From assembly GCF_003443535.1 (NCBI RefSeq), contig NZ_CP031946.1:1054001-1118000 (forward strand): a DNA stretch of 64,000 bases, written 5' to 3'. This document shows, piece by piece, positions 47,638-57,028 of the stretch (the stretch's first letter is position 1; each line of letters opens with the position of its first letter). Source of the DNA: Ruegeria sp. AD91A. Lineage in GTDB: Bacteria; Pseudomonadota; Alphaproteobacteria; Rhodobacterales; Rhodobacteraceae. The notes below the pieces were generated by a model. The model made no database searches. It was not told where the DNA came from and worked only from the letters and a program-made list of their open reading frames with translations. A program made the translations under genes and the position numbers.

Positions 47638-48441
47638 TCAAAGATCAGACGCTCTGAGCGTCTGAGCAACCGCCCGCCCCATCCGGAACGAGATGTCGTT
47701 GAACATGCGGTCAAAACCGTCGAACAACGCTTCATTCAGGGCGCGACCCGTTTCGGTTCTGGAAAACGCGATATTCTCGCGCATCTGGGTCTCGTCCAAA
47801 GGCCGGTAGGCCATCAGCAGAAAAGAATACAGCCACGCCTCGGTTTCGGCGGCGCGGCTCTTTTTCTGGGAAAGAAGCTCGGCCAGCAATTCCTGATCGT
47901 CGCCTTGCGCGTCAACATCGAGACCCCGAAAGAAGTTGTAGTCTGAACTCAGAGCCCCCTGAACGTTCTTGTCGATAAGGTCATTTGCCTGAATGTACTC
48001 ATCGACCAACTCAAAGCGAGTCGTGTTTCGTTTGACGGAATCGTATGCTTCACGGGCCATGTCCTCTATGGCCTGGTCTGACATCGCCTGCCGGGCCGAG
48101 TTTTCCAGCGCCACAATCGTCTGACCGAGATCGCTTTCGAAAAACAAGATCGCCTGATCAAGCTGCGCATCAGACAAACCTGCTTCAAACGCATCCGTCA
48201 GTTGTTTTTGCATCCAATCCGGATCGTAAATGTCCCTGACCTGCGCTTCAAAGAACGCGCCGCCAGTCTTGTCCAACAACGTTTCGTCAAGTTCCTCGCG
48301 GTGCACCTGCCCTTCCTGTACGAGAATTTCCATCACATGCGACAGGTGCATGGCCTGCGCCAACCGGTCAACCTTTTGATCGGCCTGCAAGGGTACACCC
48401 CACAGAACAACTACAATCGCCAAAAAAACGCGGCGCATCAA
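47638..48441 (-). CDS. DUF2059-family exported protein A
   Basis: Predicted 267-residue exported protein of the DUF2059 type. Signal peptide of about 20 residues (RRVFLAIVVVLWGVPLQA), then an all-helical mature region with the family-like feature FFESDLGQTIVALENSARQA. The second helical repeat resembles the first (DAFEAGLSDAQLDQAILFF). It is partly paralogous to the gene just upstream, whose stop overlaps this start by 4 bases. Function not established. Confidence 0.8.
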   Translation of the reverse strand: MMRRVFLAIVVVLWGVPLQADQKVDRLAQAMHLSHVMEILVQEGQVHREELDETLLDKTGGAFFEAQVRDIYDPDWMQKQLTDAFEAGLSDAQLDQAILFFESDLGQTIVALENSARQAMSDQAIEDMAREAYDSVKRNTTRFELVDEYIQANDLIDKNVQGALSSDYNFFRGLDVDAQGDDQELLAELLSQKKSRAAETEAWLYSFLLMAYRPLDETQMRENIAFSRTETGRALNEALFDGFDRMFNDISFRMGRAVAQTLRASDL

Positions 48442-49280
48442 ATATCCTGTGCAGGATGCAATTCGGCCATTCGGGCCGCAAGAACTTCGAACCGCATGGC
48501 CATGATTTCGTACTGGATCGCGTTCAGCAATTCATACACTTCCTGCATCAAGGGTTGTTCCAATGCTTCGACATAGGTAACGACATCCGCATCAGAAAAA
48601 TCCTGATAGGTGTAAGCTGCCCCTGCAAGGCTGGACAGTTGGAGAGACTGGCGCATACCGGCTTCGTTCCGCTTCATCAGCGCACGCAATTCATCCGCAT
48701 CCAGTTGCAGCTCGATGACACCTGATGCGCTGGCTGCCAGAAGGAAACGCACCTGAATCTCTTGCAAGGCCCGCACCGCGGTGCCGGTCGAATCGATGGC
48801 ATTGTTCATGCGCTTGAAACTTTCGACCCGTTCCGATCCGTCCTTGATCAGGTCCGAGATGATCATTTGCCCTTCCAACTGTTTGGCTTCATCGTCCTCA
48901 AGCATATGCGAGGCGTTTTCGGCCTCTACCAGGCGCTGCCCCAGGTCGGATGCATAAAAGTCAACCGCATGCGTCAGGGCTTCATCACTCAGAGTTTGTT
49001 CCAGGATGGAAACTGCGGTCTCGTGCATGGCGCCGACCTCAAAGACTTCGTCTGCCAGACGGGCCCAGTCCGAGCCAAATCCCTCAGGGTCGATCCCCAG
49101 CATCTGAGGGGCGGACCTCGAGCTCAGCGCGATGCTTTCCAACGCTACGTCAAACCCGGTTGTCGTCAGAAAAGCCTCAATCCGGTCCCGGTTGGCAGCG
49201 GAAAGTTCCAATGGGATAAGTACAAGCGCAAAAAGCGGGGCCAGAAACCAAAAGGCAAAGCGGCGTACAAACTGTGTCAT
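48438..49280 (-). CDS. DUF2059-family exported protein B
   Basis: Predicted 280-residue exported helical protein with a probable signal peptide (RFAFWFLAPLFALVLIPLE, cleaved near SAANRD). It shares with its downstream neighbour the pattern DEALTHAVDFYASDLGQRLVEAENASHML, matching LDQAILFFESDLGQTIVALENSA there, so the two are diverged tandem duplicates. It is the first gene of the pair; promoter lies between it and the tRNA-Ser gene. The family is common in Rhodobacteraceae; no function is known to me. Confidence 0.8.
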   Translation of the reverse strand: MTQFVRRFAFWFLAPLFALVLIPLELSAANRDRIEAFLTTTGFDVALESIALSSRSAPQMLGIDPEGFGSDWARLADEVFEVGAMHETAVSILEQTLSDEALTHAVDFYASDLGQRLVEAENASHMLEDDEAKQLEGQMIISDLIKDGSERVESFKRMNNAIDSTGTAVRALQEIQVRFLLAASASGVIELQLDADELRALMKRNEAGMRQSLQLSSLAGAAYTYQDFSDADVVTYVEALEQPLMQEVYELLNAIQYEIMAMRFEVLAARMAELHPAQDI

Positions 49281-49403
49281 ACTTATCAGACTAGGCGTTT
49301 TATGCCTGCTGGCAACGGAAAAACCCGGGTTTCGTAAATTCCCGAATTTTCTGCTTGCACCCCTGCCCGTTCCTCACTAAATCCCCCCCTCACAGACCCC
49401 CGC

Positions 49404-49493
49404 GGAGAGGTGCCGGAGTGGTCGAACGGGGCGGTCTCGAAAACCGTTGTGGGTGCAAGCCCACCCAGGGTTCGAATCCCTGTCTCTCCGCCA
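49404..49493 (+). tRNA. tRNA-Ser (anticodon CGA)
   Basis: A 90-base class II tRNA with a long variable arm. The acceptor GGAGAGG pairs with the 3' TCTCTCC, the anticodon loop reads CTCGAAA giving anticodon CGA (codon TCG), the variable arm is TTGTGGGTGCAAGCCCACCC, and the T loop GGTTCGAATCC is intact. The 3' CCA is encoded. It is the only tRNA I see in the window. Confidence 0.97.
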
Positions 49494-49743
49494 CACTGCC
49501 AATGCTGGCTTTTAGGTCAACCAGAGACTTCCCAAGGATTTACTTCTGCTGCTGCCATTCCCCGCGGATCGCTGCCCAATCCGGTCGCGGTGCCTTTGTG
49601 CAGGCATATTCTTGCCGCGTTTCGTCGGGCAATGAGCGTAGCCCGGCTTATACTCTATTCTGCTGAGAATTATTGGGAATTCCCCTTTGTTCCTGAGTTA
49701 TTTTTAGCGCATCCCGGCGACACATTTTCCAAAGGAGACACAC
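49494..49743. other. Intergenic region between tRNA-Ser and Ala-rich protein gene
   Basis: About 250 bases. No supported gene and no clear terminator after the tRNA. The promoter of the next gene should lie here. The sequence AAAGGAGACACAC at 49731-49743 supplies its ribosome site. Confidence 0.4.
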
Positions 49744-50301
49744 ATGTCGCGTACTCTCATTCTTGCCATCGTCATCGCCGCAATTGGTGCTGGCGGGTAT
49801 TTTTACCTGAAACAACCCGAACCCACACCCGCTGAACGTTTGGAAACCGCGGCAGAAGAAGCCGCCGAAGCGGTGACAGACGCGGCTTCCTCTGCTCAGG
49901 ACGCTGCCTCTGACGCAGTCGATGCAGCGACCGAGAAAGCCGCTGAAGCAGCATCGTCATTGACGGACCAAGCAACTGAAGCGGCCTCTTCGGTGGCGGA
50001 TCAGGCAAGCGAAGCGGCGTCATCCGTAGCGGATCAGGCCTCTGATGCCGCCCAGGAGGCTGGCGATCAGGTGGCAGCATTGGCCGGTCAGGGTCAGGAG
50101 TTGCTGAATTCATGGGTTCAGGAAGGCAAGCTGGACCCCACAAATTTCGATTATGAAGGCATTATGACATCCCTTCAGGAAAGCACTCTGGCCACTGATC
50201 TGAAGGATCAGGCGATCAAGATTGTAAATGATATCAAGGACTCACCTGAAACAATTATTCAGAAGATTCAGGAACTGACCAACTTGTTGACCCAACAGTA
50301 A
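49744..50301 (+). CDS. Ala-rich membrane-anchored protein with 11-residue repeats (unknown)
   Basis: Predicted 185 residues. An N-terminal hydrophobic segment (residues 4-22) anchors or exports it. Residues 30-105 are Ala/Glu/Ser-rich and consist partly of exact 11-residue repeats: SSLTDQATEAA (71-81), SSVADQASEAA (82-92) and SSVADQASDAA (93-103). An 11-residue period suits a long amphipathic or coiled-coil helix of the LEA or apolipoprotein kind. The C-terminal 60 residues form another helical region (ATDLKDQAIKIVNDIKDSP). No family recognised. AAAGGAGA precedes the ATG at 49744. A hairpin follows, so it is probably monocistronic. Confidence 0.72.
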   Translation: MSRTLILAIVIAAIGAGGYFYLKQPEPTPAERLETAAEEAAEAVTDAASSAQDAASDAVDAATEKAAEAASSLTDQATEAASSVADQASEAASSVADQASDAAQEAGDQVAALAGQGQELLNSWVQEGKLDPTNFDYEGIMTSLQESTLATDLKDQAIKIVNDIKDSPETIIQKIQELTNLLTQQ

Positions 50302-50309
50302 AGTGATTG

Positions 50310-50331
50310 AGGCCGATCCACGGGTCGGCCT
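50310..50331 (+). terminator. Hairpin after Ala-rich protein gene
   Basis: AGGCCGA-8 bases-TCGGCCT followed by TTCCC, 9 bases after the stop codon. A modest intrinsic terminator. Confidence 0.6.
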
Positions 50332-50499
50332 TTCCCAAGGGCGCATCTGCGCTGCCCCTACGTTATGGCGTCGTCGAATTGACGTCCTTCGCGGCTTTTG
50401 ATTGGCTGTGCCAGACAAACAGCCCGCATCTTACCCGTACTATTGGGGGCCTTCCAGATATGGTGCGGGCTTTGCTTTAGCCATTTCGAGGATGACCCG

Positions 50500-51528
50500 A
50501 TGACCGACCTGCCCCAGACTATGTTCGCCGCAATCCTGAAACATGACGGGTACTCCGGCACGGCCACCGGACCGGCCATTGAAAATGCCGCCGACTGGTT
50601 GGAAGAAGCAGAAGTTCCAACACCAGAACCCGGCCCCGGTCAGGTGCTGATCCGGTTGCGCGCAGCTTCGGTCAATCCGTCAGATTTGCACTTCATCAAA
50701 GGTGAATACGGACAGCCAAGGGTCAAAGGTTCGCCCGCCGGATTCGAAGGTTGCGGAGACGTCGTCGCCGTCGGCAAGGGCGCCGAGGCCCTGCAAGGAC
50801 AACGCGTCGCGTTTGTCGCCGCCGGAACAGGGGCCTGGGCAGAATTTGTCGTTACACAGATGCAGATGTGCATCCCTCTGCGCCCTGATATCTCGGACGA
50901 TGATGGGGCTGCTCAGATCGTTAATCCAATGACGGCGATGGCCATGGTGGATATGGCCAAAGCTGACGGAGATGCCTTTGTCGTATCAGCTGCGACCAGC
51001 CAATTGGGCAAGCTGATGTGCAGCCTTGGCCGCGATCTGGGGTTGAAGCCGATCGCTTTGGTGCGCCGGGCCGAGACGGTAGAGATGTTGAAAGACCTTG
51101 GTGCGGCCGAAGTGCTGGTGACAGCCGATGAAGACGTTGTCACAAAGTTTGCGGATCTGAGCGCGCATCTGAAACCGCGCGTGTTTCTGGATGCCGTGAC
51201 GGACCAGTTGTCTGAACAACTGTTCTGCGCCATGCCCAACCGGGCGCGCTGGATCAGTTATGGCAAGCTGTCAACCGAGGCGCCGACGCTGACTCAGACC
51301 GGTCAACTGATCTTTATGAGCAAGCGGATCGAAGGCTTCTGGCTGACGAACTGGATGATGTCGACCCCGCCCGCTGATCAGATGCGCGTCGTGGCCGAGG
51401 TTCAGGCCCGGTTTGCCGACGGGCGTTGGAAAACGGATGTTTCAGAACATGTTAGGCTGAAAAATCTTGTGCCAAATCTGGCAGATGCGCTGAAAAAGAG
51501 TGACGGCAAGGTGATTGTCACGCCATAG
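50500..51528 (+). CDS. Zinc-independent medium-chain alcohol dehydrogenase/quinone oxidoreductase
   Basis: Predicted 342-residue MDR-family reductase, closest in pattern to enoyl reductases and quinone oxidoreductases. The N-terminal GroES-like part has GQVLIRLRAASVNPSDLHFI and GFEGCGDVVAVGKG, and the cofactor domain the pattern SAATSQLGKLMCSLGRDLG in place of the canonical GGxGxVG. Zinc-ligand Cys/His are absent. Start at 50500 follows GAGG. It may be the first gene of the following unit, 75 bases upstream of livH, or separate. Confidence 0.83.
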   Translation: MTDLPQTMFAAILKHDGYSGTATGPAIENAADWLEEAEVPTPEPGPGQVLIRLRAASVNPSDLHFIKGEYGQPRVKGSPAGFEGCGDVVAVGKGAEALQGQRVAFVAAGTGAWAEFVVTQMQMCIPLRPDISDDDGAAQIVNPMTAMAMVDMAKADGDAFVVSAATSQLGKLMCSLGRDLGLKPIALVRRAETVEMLKDLGAAEVLVTADEDVVTKFADLSAHLKPRVFLDAVTDQLSEQLFCAMPNRARWISYGKLSTEAPTLTQTGQLIFMSKRIEGFWLTNWMMSTPPADQMRVVAEVQARFADGRWKTDVSEHVRLKNLVPNLADALKKSDGKVIVTP

Positions 51529-51603
51529 TAGAACAAACCTGCGTTACCGGACGACGGGCGCGGGCGGAACGCGACACCGGCAAACCGGTCTAGGGAGGAC
51601 AGT

Positions 51604-52479
51604 TTGGATAACGCACAGCTGCTGATCAGCGGACTGGCAAACGGATGTGTCTATGGCCTGATCGCGCTTGGCTTTGTTCTGATCTACAAGGCGACCGAGG
51701 CGGTGAATTTCGCCCAAGGTGATTTCATGATGCTGGGGGCCTTTGTGACCATCGGCCTGACCAACACCGAGTACATGGGTCTGCCGTTCTGGCTGGCCTT
51801 GCCGCTGTCATTGGGGATCATGGGTGCATTGGGCTATCTTCTGGATCGCCTGATCATCCGACGTCTTTTTGGGGAAAGCCAGACCGCCGTTGTAATCCTG
51901 ACCATCGCCCTTGGCTTTGTGATCCGCTTTGCGGCCGGGTTGATCTGGGGGCACGAACCGCAAACGCTGCAGAACCCGCTTGCGGGCAGAGAGGTGCGCT
52001 TTGGAGGCCTTGTGCTTGGTATGGAAGATGTTGCCGTAATCGTCGTGACCATCCTGCTGACATGGGGCCTTTACGTCTTTTTCAACCGCACCAAACTTGG
52101 CCTTGGGATGCAGGGGGCGTCGCAAAACCAGCTGGCAGCTTATTACATGGGCGTGCCTGTCAAGCGGGTCCAGGGATTCATATGGGCGCTGGCCGGAGTC
52201 GTTGCGGGGATTGCGGGCATTCTGTTCGCCGCCAAGGGCGCGGTGGATCCGACAACCGGATTGCTGGGCATCAAGGCATTTGCCGCCGCCGTCATCGGCG
52301 GGTTCGGAAGCCTGCCCGGTGCGTTGACTGGTGGACTTATCGTCGGGGTGATCGAACCTTTTGCCAGCCGCTATATCGCGGCGGGTTACAGCCAGATCGC
52401 GCCATACGCCCTGCTGCTTGCCGTGCTGATCTTTCGACCCAACGGGTTGTTCAGTCAGGTTCGGGTCAAAAAGGTCTGA
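51604..52479 (+). CDS. Branched-chain/carboxylate ABC transporter permease (LivH family)
   Basis: Predicted 291-residue permease of the LivH family. It starts with TTG at 51604, supported by GGGAGG 5-6 bases upstream and by the family-like N-terminus. Segments NGCVYGLIALGFVLIYKATE, NFAQGDFMM and GIAGILFAAKGAVDP are typical; the C-terminus IFRPNGLFSQVRVKKV matches the family. First of a five-gene unit (permeases, ATPases, acyl-CoA synthetase), plus a binding protein at the end. The presence of an acyl-CoA synthetase suggests a carboxylic acid, not an amino acid, as substrate. Confidence 0.92.
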   Translation: MDNAQLLISGLANGCVYGLIALGFVLIYKATEAVNFAQGDFMMLGAFVTIGLTNTEYMGLPFWLALPLSLGIMGALGYLLDRLIIRRLFGESQTAVVILTIALGFVIRFAAGLIWGHEPQTLQNPLAGREVRFGGLVLGMEDVAVIVVTILLTWGLYVFFNRTKLGLGMQGASQNQLAAYYMGVPVKRVQGFIWALAGVVAGIAGILFAAKGAVDPTTGLLGIKAFAAAVIGGFGSLPGALTGGLIVGVIEPFASRYIAAGYSQIAPYALLLAVLIFRPNGLFSQVRVKKV

Positions 52480-52482
52480 GCC

Positions 52483-53580
52483 ATGCGGATCGTCTTCAAA
52501 ACAGGCTACATGCAGGATATCCATCCATGGAAAGACCGCTATCAGCTTGTCCTGTATCTGATCCTTCTGACAGTTGTTGCCGCAGCCCCCTGGTGGCTTG
52601 ATGAGTTTTATCTGGGTGAGCTGACCAACGTCCTGATTTGGGCTATTGCCGGGTTGGGCCTGATGATCCTGACCGGGCACACGGGGCAAGTCAGTCTGGG
52701 CCACGCGGCCTTTCTGGCTTTTGGCTGCTATGCCAACGTTGCCCTGATCGAAGCAGGGGTGCCCTTTCTGCTCGCCTTTCCGCTGGCCGGCATCCTGACG
52801 GGGATCGCGGGCGTGACGGTTGCGATCCCTGCCCTGCGCTTGCATGGCATCTATCTGGCCATCTTCACCATGGCGCTTTCGATCCTGATGGACGACATCA
52901 TCGTTCTGTCCGAACCCATCACCGGCGGCGTTGCGGGCAAATATGTCGGCGGGGTCGAAATCTTCGGCTATCTGGTTGACCGCTGGGGAACGCCCGATCA
53001 GTTTTTCTGGCTGGTCCTGACCGTCGCCGTTCTGGTCACACTGGGATATATCAACCTGCTGCGCGCGCCTTTGGGCCGCAGCTTTATCGCGGTGCGCGAC
53101 TCTGAGGTTTCGGCCCAGGCGATGGGAATCGATATCGCCCGGACAAAGATGATCTCTTTCGCCTTGTCCTGTGCCGTTACGGGCTGGGCCGGGGCACTGA
53201 TGGGGCTGTTTGCCGGAGCGTTCAACAACGAAACCTTCAGTGTTCTGATCTCGATCCAATTGTTGATGATGATCGTGATCGGTGGGCTTGGGTCGATCCA
53301 CGGCGCGTTTCTGGGCGCGATCGTGATCGGGTTCCTACCGCAGTTTTTGTCGATCTCAAAAGAATATGCCGGGGCCCTGTTCGGTGGCAATACGGTGGCC
53401 ATTCCGGGATTGGAGTTCGGCATCTTCGGAATGATCCTGATCGCCTTCATCCTGTTCGAACCCATGGGGATTTACGGCCGCTGGCTTAAGATCCGTACAT
53501 GGTTCGAATTGTTCCCGTTCTATCGAAAGGACATGTTCAAACGTCAAAAATCCTATCTCAAAACGGAACGTCTGAGATGA
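52483..53580 (+). CDS. Branched-chain/carboxylate ABC transporter permease (LivM family)
   Basis: Predicted 365-residue permease of the LivM family. [18 protein letters not shown] is the family signature, and [21 protein letters not shown] is the ATPase contact loop. The N-terminal 30 residues are basic and polar ([19 protein letters not shown]) and not in standard LivM. Starts 3 bases after livH and overlaps livG by 4. Confidence 0.93.
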   Translation: MRIVFKTGYMQDIHPWKDRYQLVLYLILLTVVAAAPWWLDEFYLGELTNVLIWAIAGLGLMILTGHTGQVSLGHAAFLAFGCYANVALIEAGVPFLLAFPLAGILTGIAGVTVAIPALRLHGIYLAIFTMALSILMDDIIVLSEPITGGVAGKYVGGVEIFGYLVDRWGTPDQFFWLVLTVAVLVTLGYINLLRAPLGRSFIAVRDSEVSAQAMGIDIARTKMISFALSCAVTGWAGALMGLFAGAFNNETFSVLISIQLLMMIVIGGLGSIHGAFLGAIVIGFLPQFLSISKEYAGALFGGNTVAIPGLEFGIFGMILIAFILFEPMGIYGRWLKIRTWFELFPFYRKDMFKRQKSYLKTERLR

Positions 53581-54341
53581 GCTTGCTGAAGTTTGAAAAC
53601 GTCACTCTGAAATTCGGCGGTCTGACGGCGGTGGATGACCTGTCATTTGATGTTCGGGAAGGTGAGGTTTTTGCCATTGTCGGCCCAAACGGTGCGGGCA
53701 AGTCCACTGTTTTCAACCTGATTTCCCGGTTCTACGATCCTTTTGAAGGAGCGATCCAGTTTGACGGTCATGATCTGCTTCAGGTCAAACCGTCCGGCGT
53801 CGCCGCCTATGGTGTTGCGCGGACCTTTCAGAATATCGAACTGTTCGAACACGCGACCGTTCTGCAAAACCTGCTGGTCGGACGGCACCGCCACCGCAGG
53901 ACAAACCTGATTTCCGAAATTCTGTTCACCCCGTCCGCAAAGCAACAGGAACTGGAAAACCGCGAGAAAGTCGAACGGATCATCGACTTTCTCGACCTGC
54001 AAGCCTATCGCGGCAAGATGATATCGGGGCTTCCCTACGGCGTACGCAAAGTGGTTGAAGTTGCCCGCGCTTTGGCAACCGACCCCAAATTGCTGCTGCT
54101 GGATGAACCGGCCTCGGGGTTGTCCGTCGAAGAGACAACAGACATGCGTTGGTGGATCGATGATATCCGACGACAGATGGGCATCACCGTTTTGATGGTA
54201 GAACATGACATGGGGTTGGTCTCCGGCGTGTCAGACCGGGTTCTGGCCATGGCAGATGGTGCTAAACTGGCGCTTGGAACCCCGGCCGAAGTTCAATCGC
54301 ACCCGGCGGTGATTAAAGCTTATCTGGGGAAAGCCTCATGA
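53577..54341 (+). CDS. ABC transporter ATPase (LivG family)
   Basis: Predicted 254-residue ATPase. Walker A is GPNGAGKST; the signature position reads [16 protein letters not shown], the variant in this LivG subgroup, and Walker B is [15 protein letters not shown]. The C-terminal hallmark [15 protein letters not shown] is intact. Starts with an ATGA overlap after livM and ends with one before livF. Confidence 0.93.
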   Translation: MSLLKFENVTLKFGGLTAVDDLSFDVREGEVFAIVGPNGAGKSTVFNLISRFYDPFEGAIQFDGHDLLQVKPSGVAAYGVARTFQNIELFEHATVLQNLLVGRHRHRRTNLISEILFTPSAKQQELENREKVERIIDFLDLQAYRGKMISGLPYGVRKVVEVARALATDPKLLLLDEPASGLSVEETTDMRWWIDDIRRQMGITVLMVEHDMGLVSGVSDRVLAMADGAKLALGTPAEVQSHPAVIKAYLGKAS

Positions 54342-55111
54342 GCCTGCCAATCCTGAAAATCCGAAATGTCGAAAGCTTTTATGGCCCGATAATGGCCATT
54401 CGCGGTGTTTCGCTGGACGTTCACGAAGGAACGATTGCCTCGATCCTTGGCGCAAATGGTGCAGGTAAAACGACATTGATGAAAACCGTCTCGGGTGTGA
54501 TGGACCCGGAAAAGGGCGCGATTACCTTTGATGGCGACGACATTCAGGGGGCTGAGCCGCATACAGTCGTCCAGCGCGGGATTGTGCATGTGCCCGAAGG
54601 GCGCGAGGTATTTCCTCTGCTAACCGTCGATGAAAACCTGAGCCTCGGAGCGTATACTCGATCAGACAAAGCGCAGATCGCCCAGGACCGCGACCTTGTT
54701 TTCAGTTATTTCCCTATTCTGAAAGAACGCCGCACGCAAGAGGCCGGCACCCTGTCAGGTGGGCAACAACAGATGCTGGCGATCGGACGTGGGCTGATGG
54801 CACGCCCCCGCATCATGCTGCTGGATGAACCGTCACTGGGTCTGTCGCCGCTACTGGTACAAGAGATATTCGGCATTCTGAAACGTCTGAACGAAGAACA
54901 GCATATGACGATGCTGCTGGTCGAGCAGAACGCCAATGCAGCATTGGAACTGGCGCATCATGGTTACGTGATGGAGGTTGGACGCATCGTCATGGACGGC
55001 GCTGCGGATGAGTTACTGAAGTCCAAGGATATCCAGAACTTCTATCTAGGCGTGCGGGAAGAAGGCGCGCGCGAAAACCGCCGGTGGAAACACAAAAAGA
55101 CGTGGAGGTAA
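54338..55111 (+). CDS. ABC transporter ATPase (LivF family)
   Basis: Predicted 257-residue ATPase. Walker A GANGAGKTT, signature TLSGGQQQMLAIGRGL, Walker B IMLLDEPSLGLSP and the LivF tail LVEQNANAALELAHHGYV are intact. Its last residues are strongly basic (REEGARENRRWKHKKTWR), an odd tail that overlaps the region before the next start codon. Coupled to livG. Confidence 0.93.
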   Translation: MSLPILKIRNVESFYGPIMAIRGVSLDVHEGTIASILGANGAGKTTLMKTVSGVMDPEKGAITFDGDDIQGAEPHTVVQRGIVHVPEGREVFPLLTVDENLSLGAYTRSDKAQIAQDRDLVFSYFPILKERRTQEAGTLSGGQQQMLAIGRGLMARPRIMLLDEPSLGLSPLLVQEIFGILKRLNEEQHMTMLLVEQNANAALELAHHGYVMEVGRIVMDGAADELLKSKDIQNFYLGVREEGARENRRWKHKKTWR

Positions 55112-55116
55112 GCAAG

Positions 55117-57003
55117 ATGGATGCAACGCCCCTCGCCCCGCAGATCAGGATCAACGGCATTGAACTTAATGCAACCCCCGGACAACGCCCGTTGCGTGTG
55201 GATGGGTGCACAACCATCAGTGCGCTGTTTCAAAGCCGTTGTGCGGAACTGGGGGATCGAACAGCCCATCGTGAAAAGGACTTGGGCATCTGGAAGTCAT
55301 ATTCCTGGGCCGACTACTGGCGGCGCGCCAAGTGGATCGGGCTCGCCCTGCGAAAGCTGGGTTTGGAACGCGGAGACGTTGTTTCAATCCTGTCCGAGGA
55401 CCGCAAGGAATGGATGTGGTTCGACATGGGCATTCAGTGCGTTGGGGGCATTTCTTCTGGCGTCTACACCACGGATTCTGCCAATCAGTTGCAATATCTG
55501 GTCAATGACAGTGGCAGCAAGTTCCTGATCGTCGAGGACGAAGAACATCTGGACAAGTTTCTGGAAGTCGAAAGTCAAGTTCCGGACCTGGTCAAGGTGA
55601 TCATACTGGAGGGCGAAGGCTTGCATGACCTGACCCATCCACGCTGCATGATGATCGACGATCTTTACGCTTTGGGCCAGCAGGTCGAAACCGAAGATCC
55701 GGGACGGTTCGAAGCCGAAATCGCACAGGCCAAACCTCAGGACACAGCTTTGCTGGTTTACACATCCGGCACCACCGGCCAACCCAAGGGTGCGATGCTA
55801 AGCCATGAAAACATCCTGGCTGGCATTGAGGCCGGTGCCTGGTCATTGCCAACGCAGGCCAGTGACGAACAGCTGTGTTTTCTGCCGCTCTGTCATATTC
55901 TGGAACGCGACGTATCTGTCTATTTCCCGCTGGCCGCCCGCTGCACCGTGAACTTCGCGGAAAGCCCCGAGACGGTTTTTGCAAATCTGCAAGAGGTCTC
56001 GCCTTCGACCTTCACGGCAGTACCGAGAGTTTGGGAAAAGATCTATGCGCATGTGCAAATCCTGGCGCAGGATGCAACGTCGCTGGGTCGAATGGCATAC
56101 GGTCTTGCCCTGAAGGCCGGCGCGCGCCGGGCCGAATACGTGAGTTCGGGAAAACCCGTTCCCGCCGCCATCGCGGCCCGGTTCTGGTTTTGGGATCAGT
56201 TGGTTCTGAAGAATTTGCGCCGGATGCTGGGCTTGGACAAGCTGCGCCGGGGTGGCACGGGTGCTGCCCCTATCTCGGCGGATTTGTTGAAATGGTACTG
56301 GGCCATCGGAGTGCCGATCGTCGAGGGCTTCGGCATGACCGAAACGTCCGGCCTTGCGACACTCAACACCGTTGAAAGCAACAAGATCGGAACCATCGGA
56401 AAGGTCGTCCCGGGGTGCGATATCCGTATCTCGGACGAAGGTGAAATTCAGCTCAAGGGCATGAACATCTTTCAGGGCTATTGGCGCAATAACGCAAAGA
56501 CGGCGGAAAGCTTTACCGCCGATGGCTGGCTGCGCACCGGCGATATGGGACGTATCGACAAGAACGGGTTCGTTACCATCACCGGCAGGTTGAAAGACAT
56601 CATCATCACCGCCGGTGGCAAGAACATCACCCCGGCCGAAATCGAGAGCCGGCTGAAGTTCAGCCATTACATCTCGGACGCGGTTATCACTGGTGACAAG
56701 CGTAAATACCTCACGGCGTTGATCATGATCGATCAGGAAAACGTCGAGAAATATGCGCAAGACCAGAAGATCCCATTCTCGAACTTTGCCTCGCTTTGTG
56801 CCGCGTCCGAAATCAGGGATCTGATCGGTTCCGAAGTCGAAACCGTCAATGCGAAGTTTGCAAGAGTTGAACAGATCAAGGATTTTCGCTTGATCGATGT
56901 TTTGCTGACCGCCGAAGATGACGAGCTTACCGCCACGATGAAACTGAAACGCGGTCTGGTGGAAAAGAAACACGGACATCTGATTGAAGACATGTACACT
57001 TAG
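55117..57003 (+). CDS. Long-chain acyl-CoA synthetase (AMP-binding)
   Basis: Predicted 628-residue acyl-CoA ligase of the FadD15/ACSL type. The P-loop-like core LLVYTSGTTGQPKGAML, GFGMTETSG, and TGDMGRIDKNGFVTITGRLKD with the hinge Asp, and AGGKNITPAEIESRL are intact; the C-terminal catalytic Lys region is present. Start at 55117 is preceded by GGAGG 8 bases upstream; an upstream ATG overlaps livF and is less likely. Its place within the transporter operon suggests that the imported acid is activated to a CoA thioester on arrival. Confidence 0.93.
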   Translation: MDATPLAPQIRINGIELNATPGQRPLRVDGCTTISALFQSRCAELGDRTAHREKDLGIWKSYSWADYWRRAKWIGLALRKLGLERGDVVSILSEDRKEWMWFDMGIQCVGGISSGVYTTDSANQLQYLVNDSGSKFLIVEDEEHLDKFLEVESQVPDLVKVIILEGEGLHDLTHPRCMMIDDLYALGQQVETEDPGRFEAEIAQAKPQDTALLVYTSGTTGQPKGAMLSHENILAGIEAGAWSLPTQASDEQLCFLPLCHILERDVSVYFPLAARCTVNFAESPETVFANLQEVSPSTFTAVPRVWEKIYAHVQILAQDATSLGRMAYGLALKAGARRAEYVSSGKPVPAAIAARFWFWDQLVLKNLRRMLGLDKLRRGGTGAAPISADLLKWYWAIGVPIVEGFGMTETSGLATLNTVESNKIGTIGKVVPGCDIRISDEGEIQLKGMNIFQGYWRNNAKTAESFTADGWLRTGDMGRIDKNGFVTITGRLKDIIITAGGKNITPAEIESRLKFSHYISDAVITGDKRKYLTALIMIDQENVEKYAQDQKIPFSNFASLCAASEIRDLIGSEVETVNAKFARVEQIKDFRLIDVLLTAEDDELTATMKLKRGLVEKKHGHLIEDMYT

Positions 57004-57028
57004 GCAAAGAGTTTTCGGGAGGAGAAAG

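Noticed and set aside
51808..53301. A 497-codon open frame on the minus strand
   Set aside because: It lies wholly antisense to the livH and livM genes, whose family motifs are clear; its composition (Gln, Asp, His, Arg rich, few hydrophobic segments) is that of a shadow frame.
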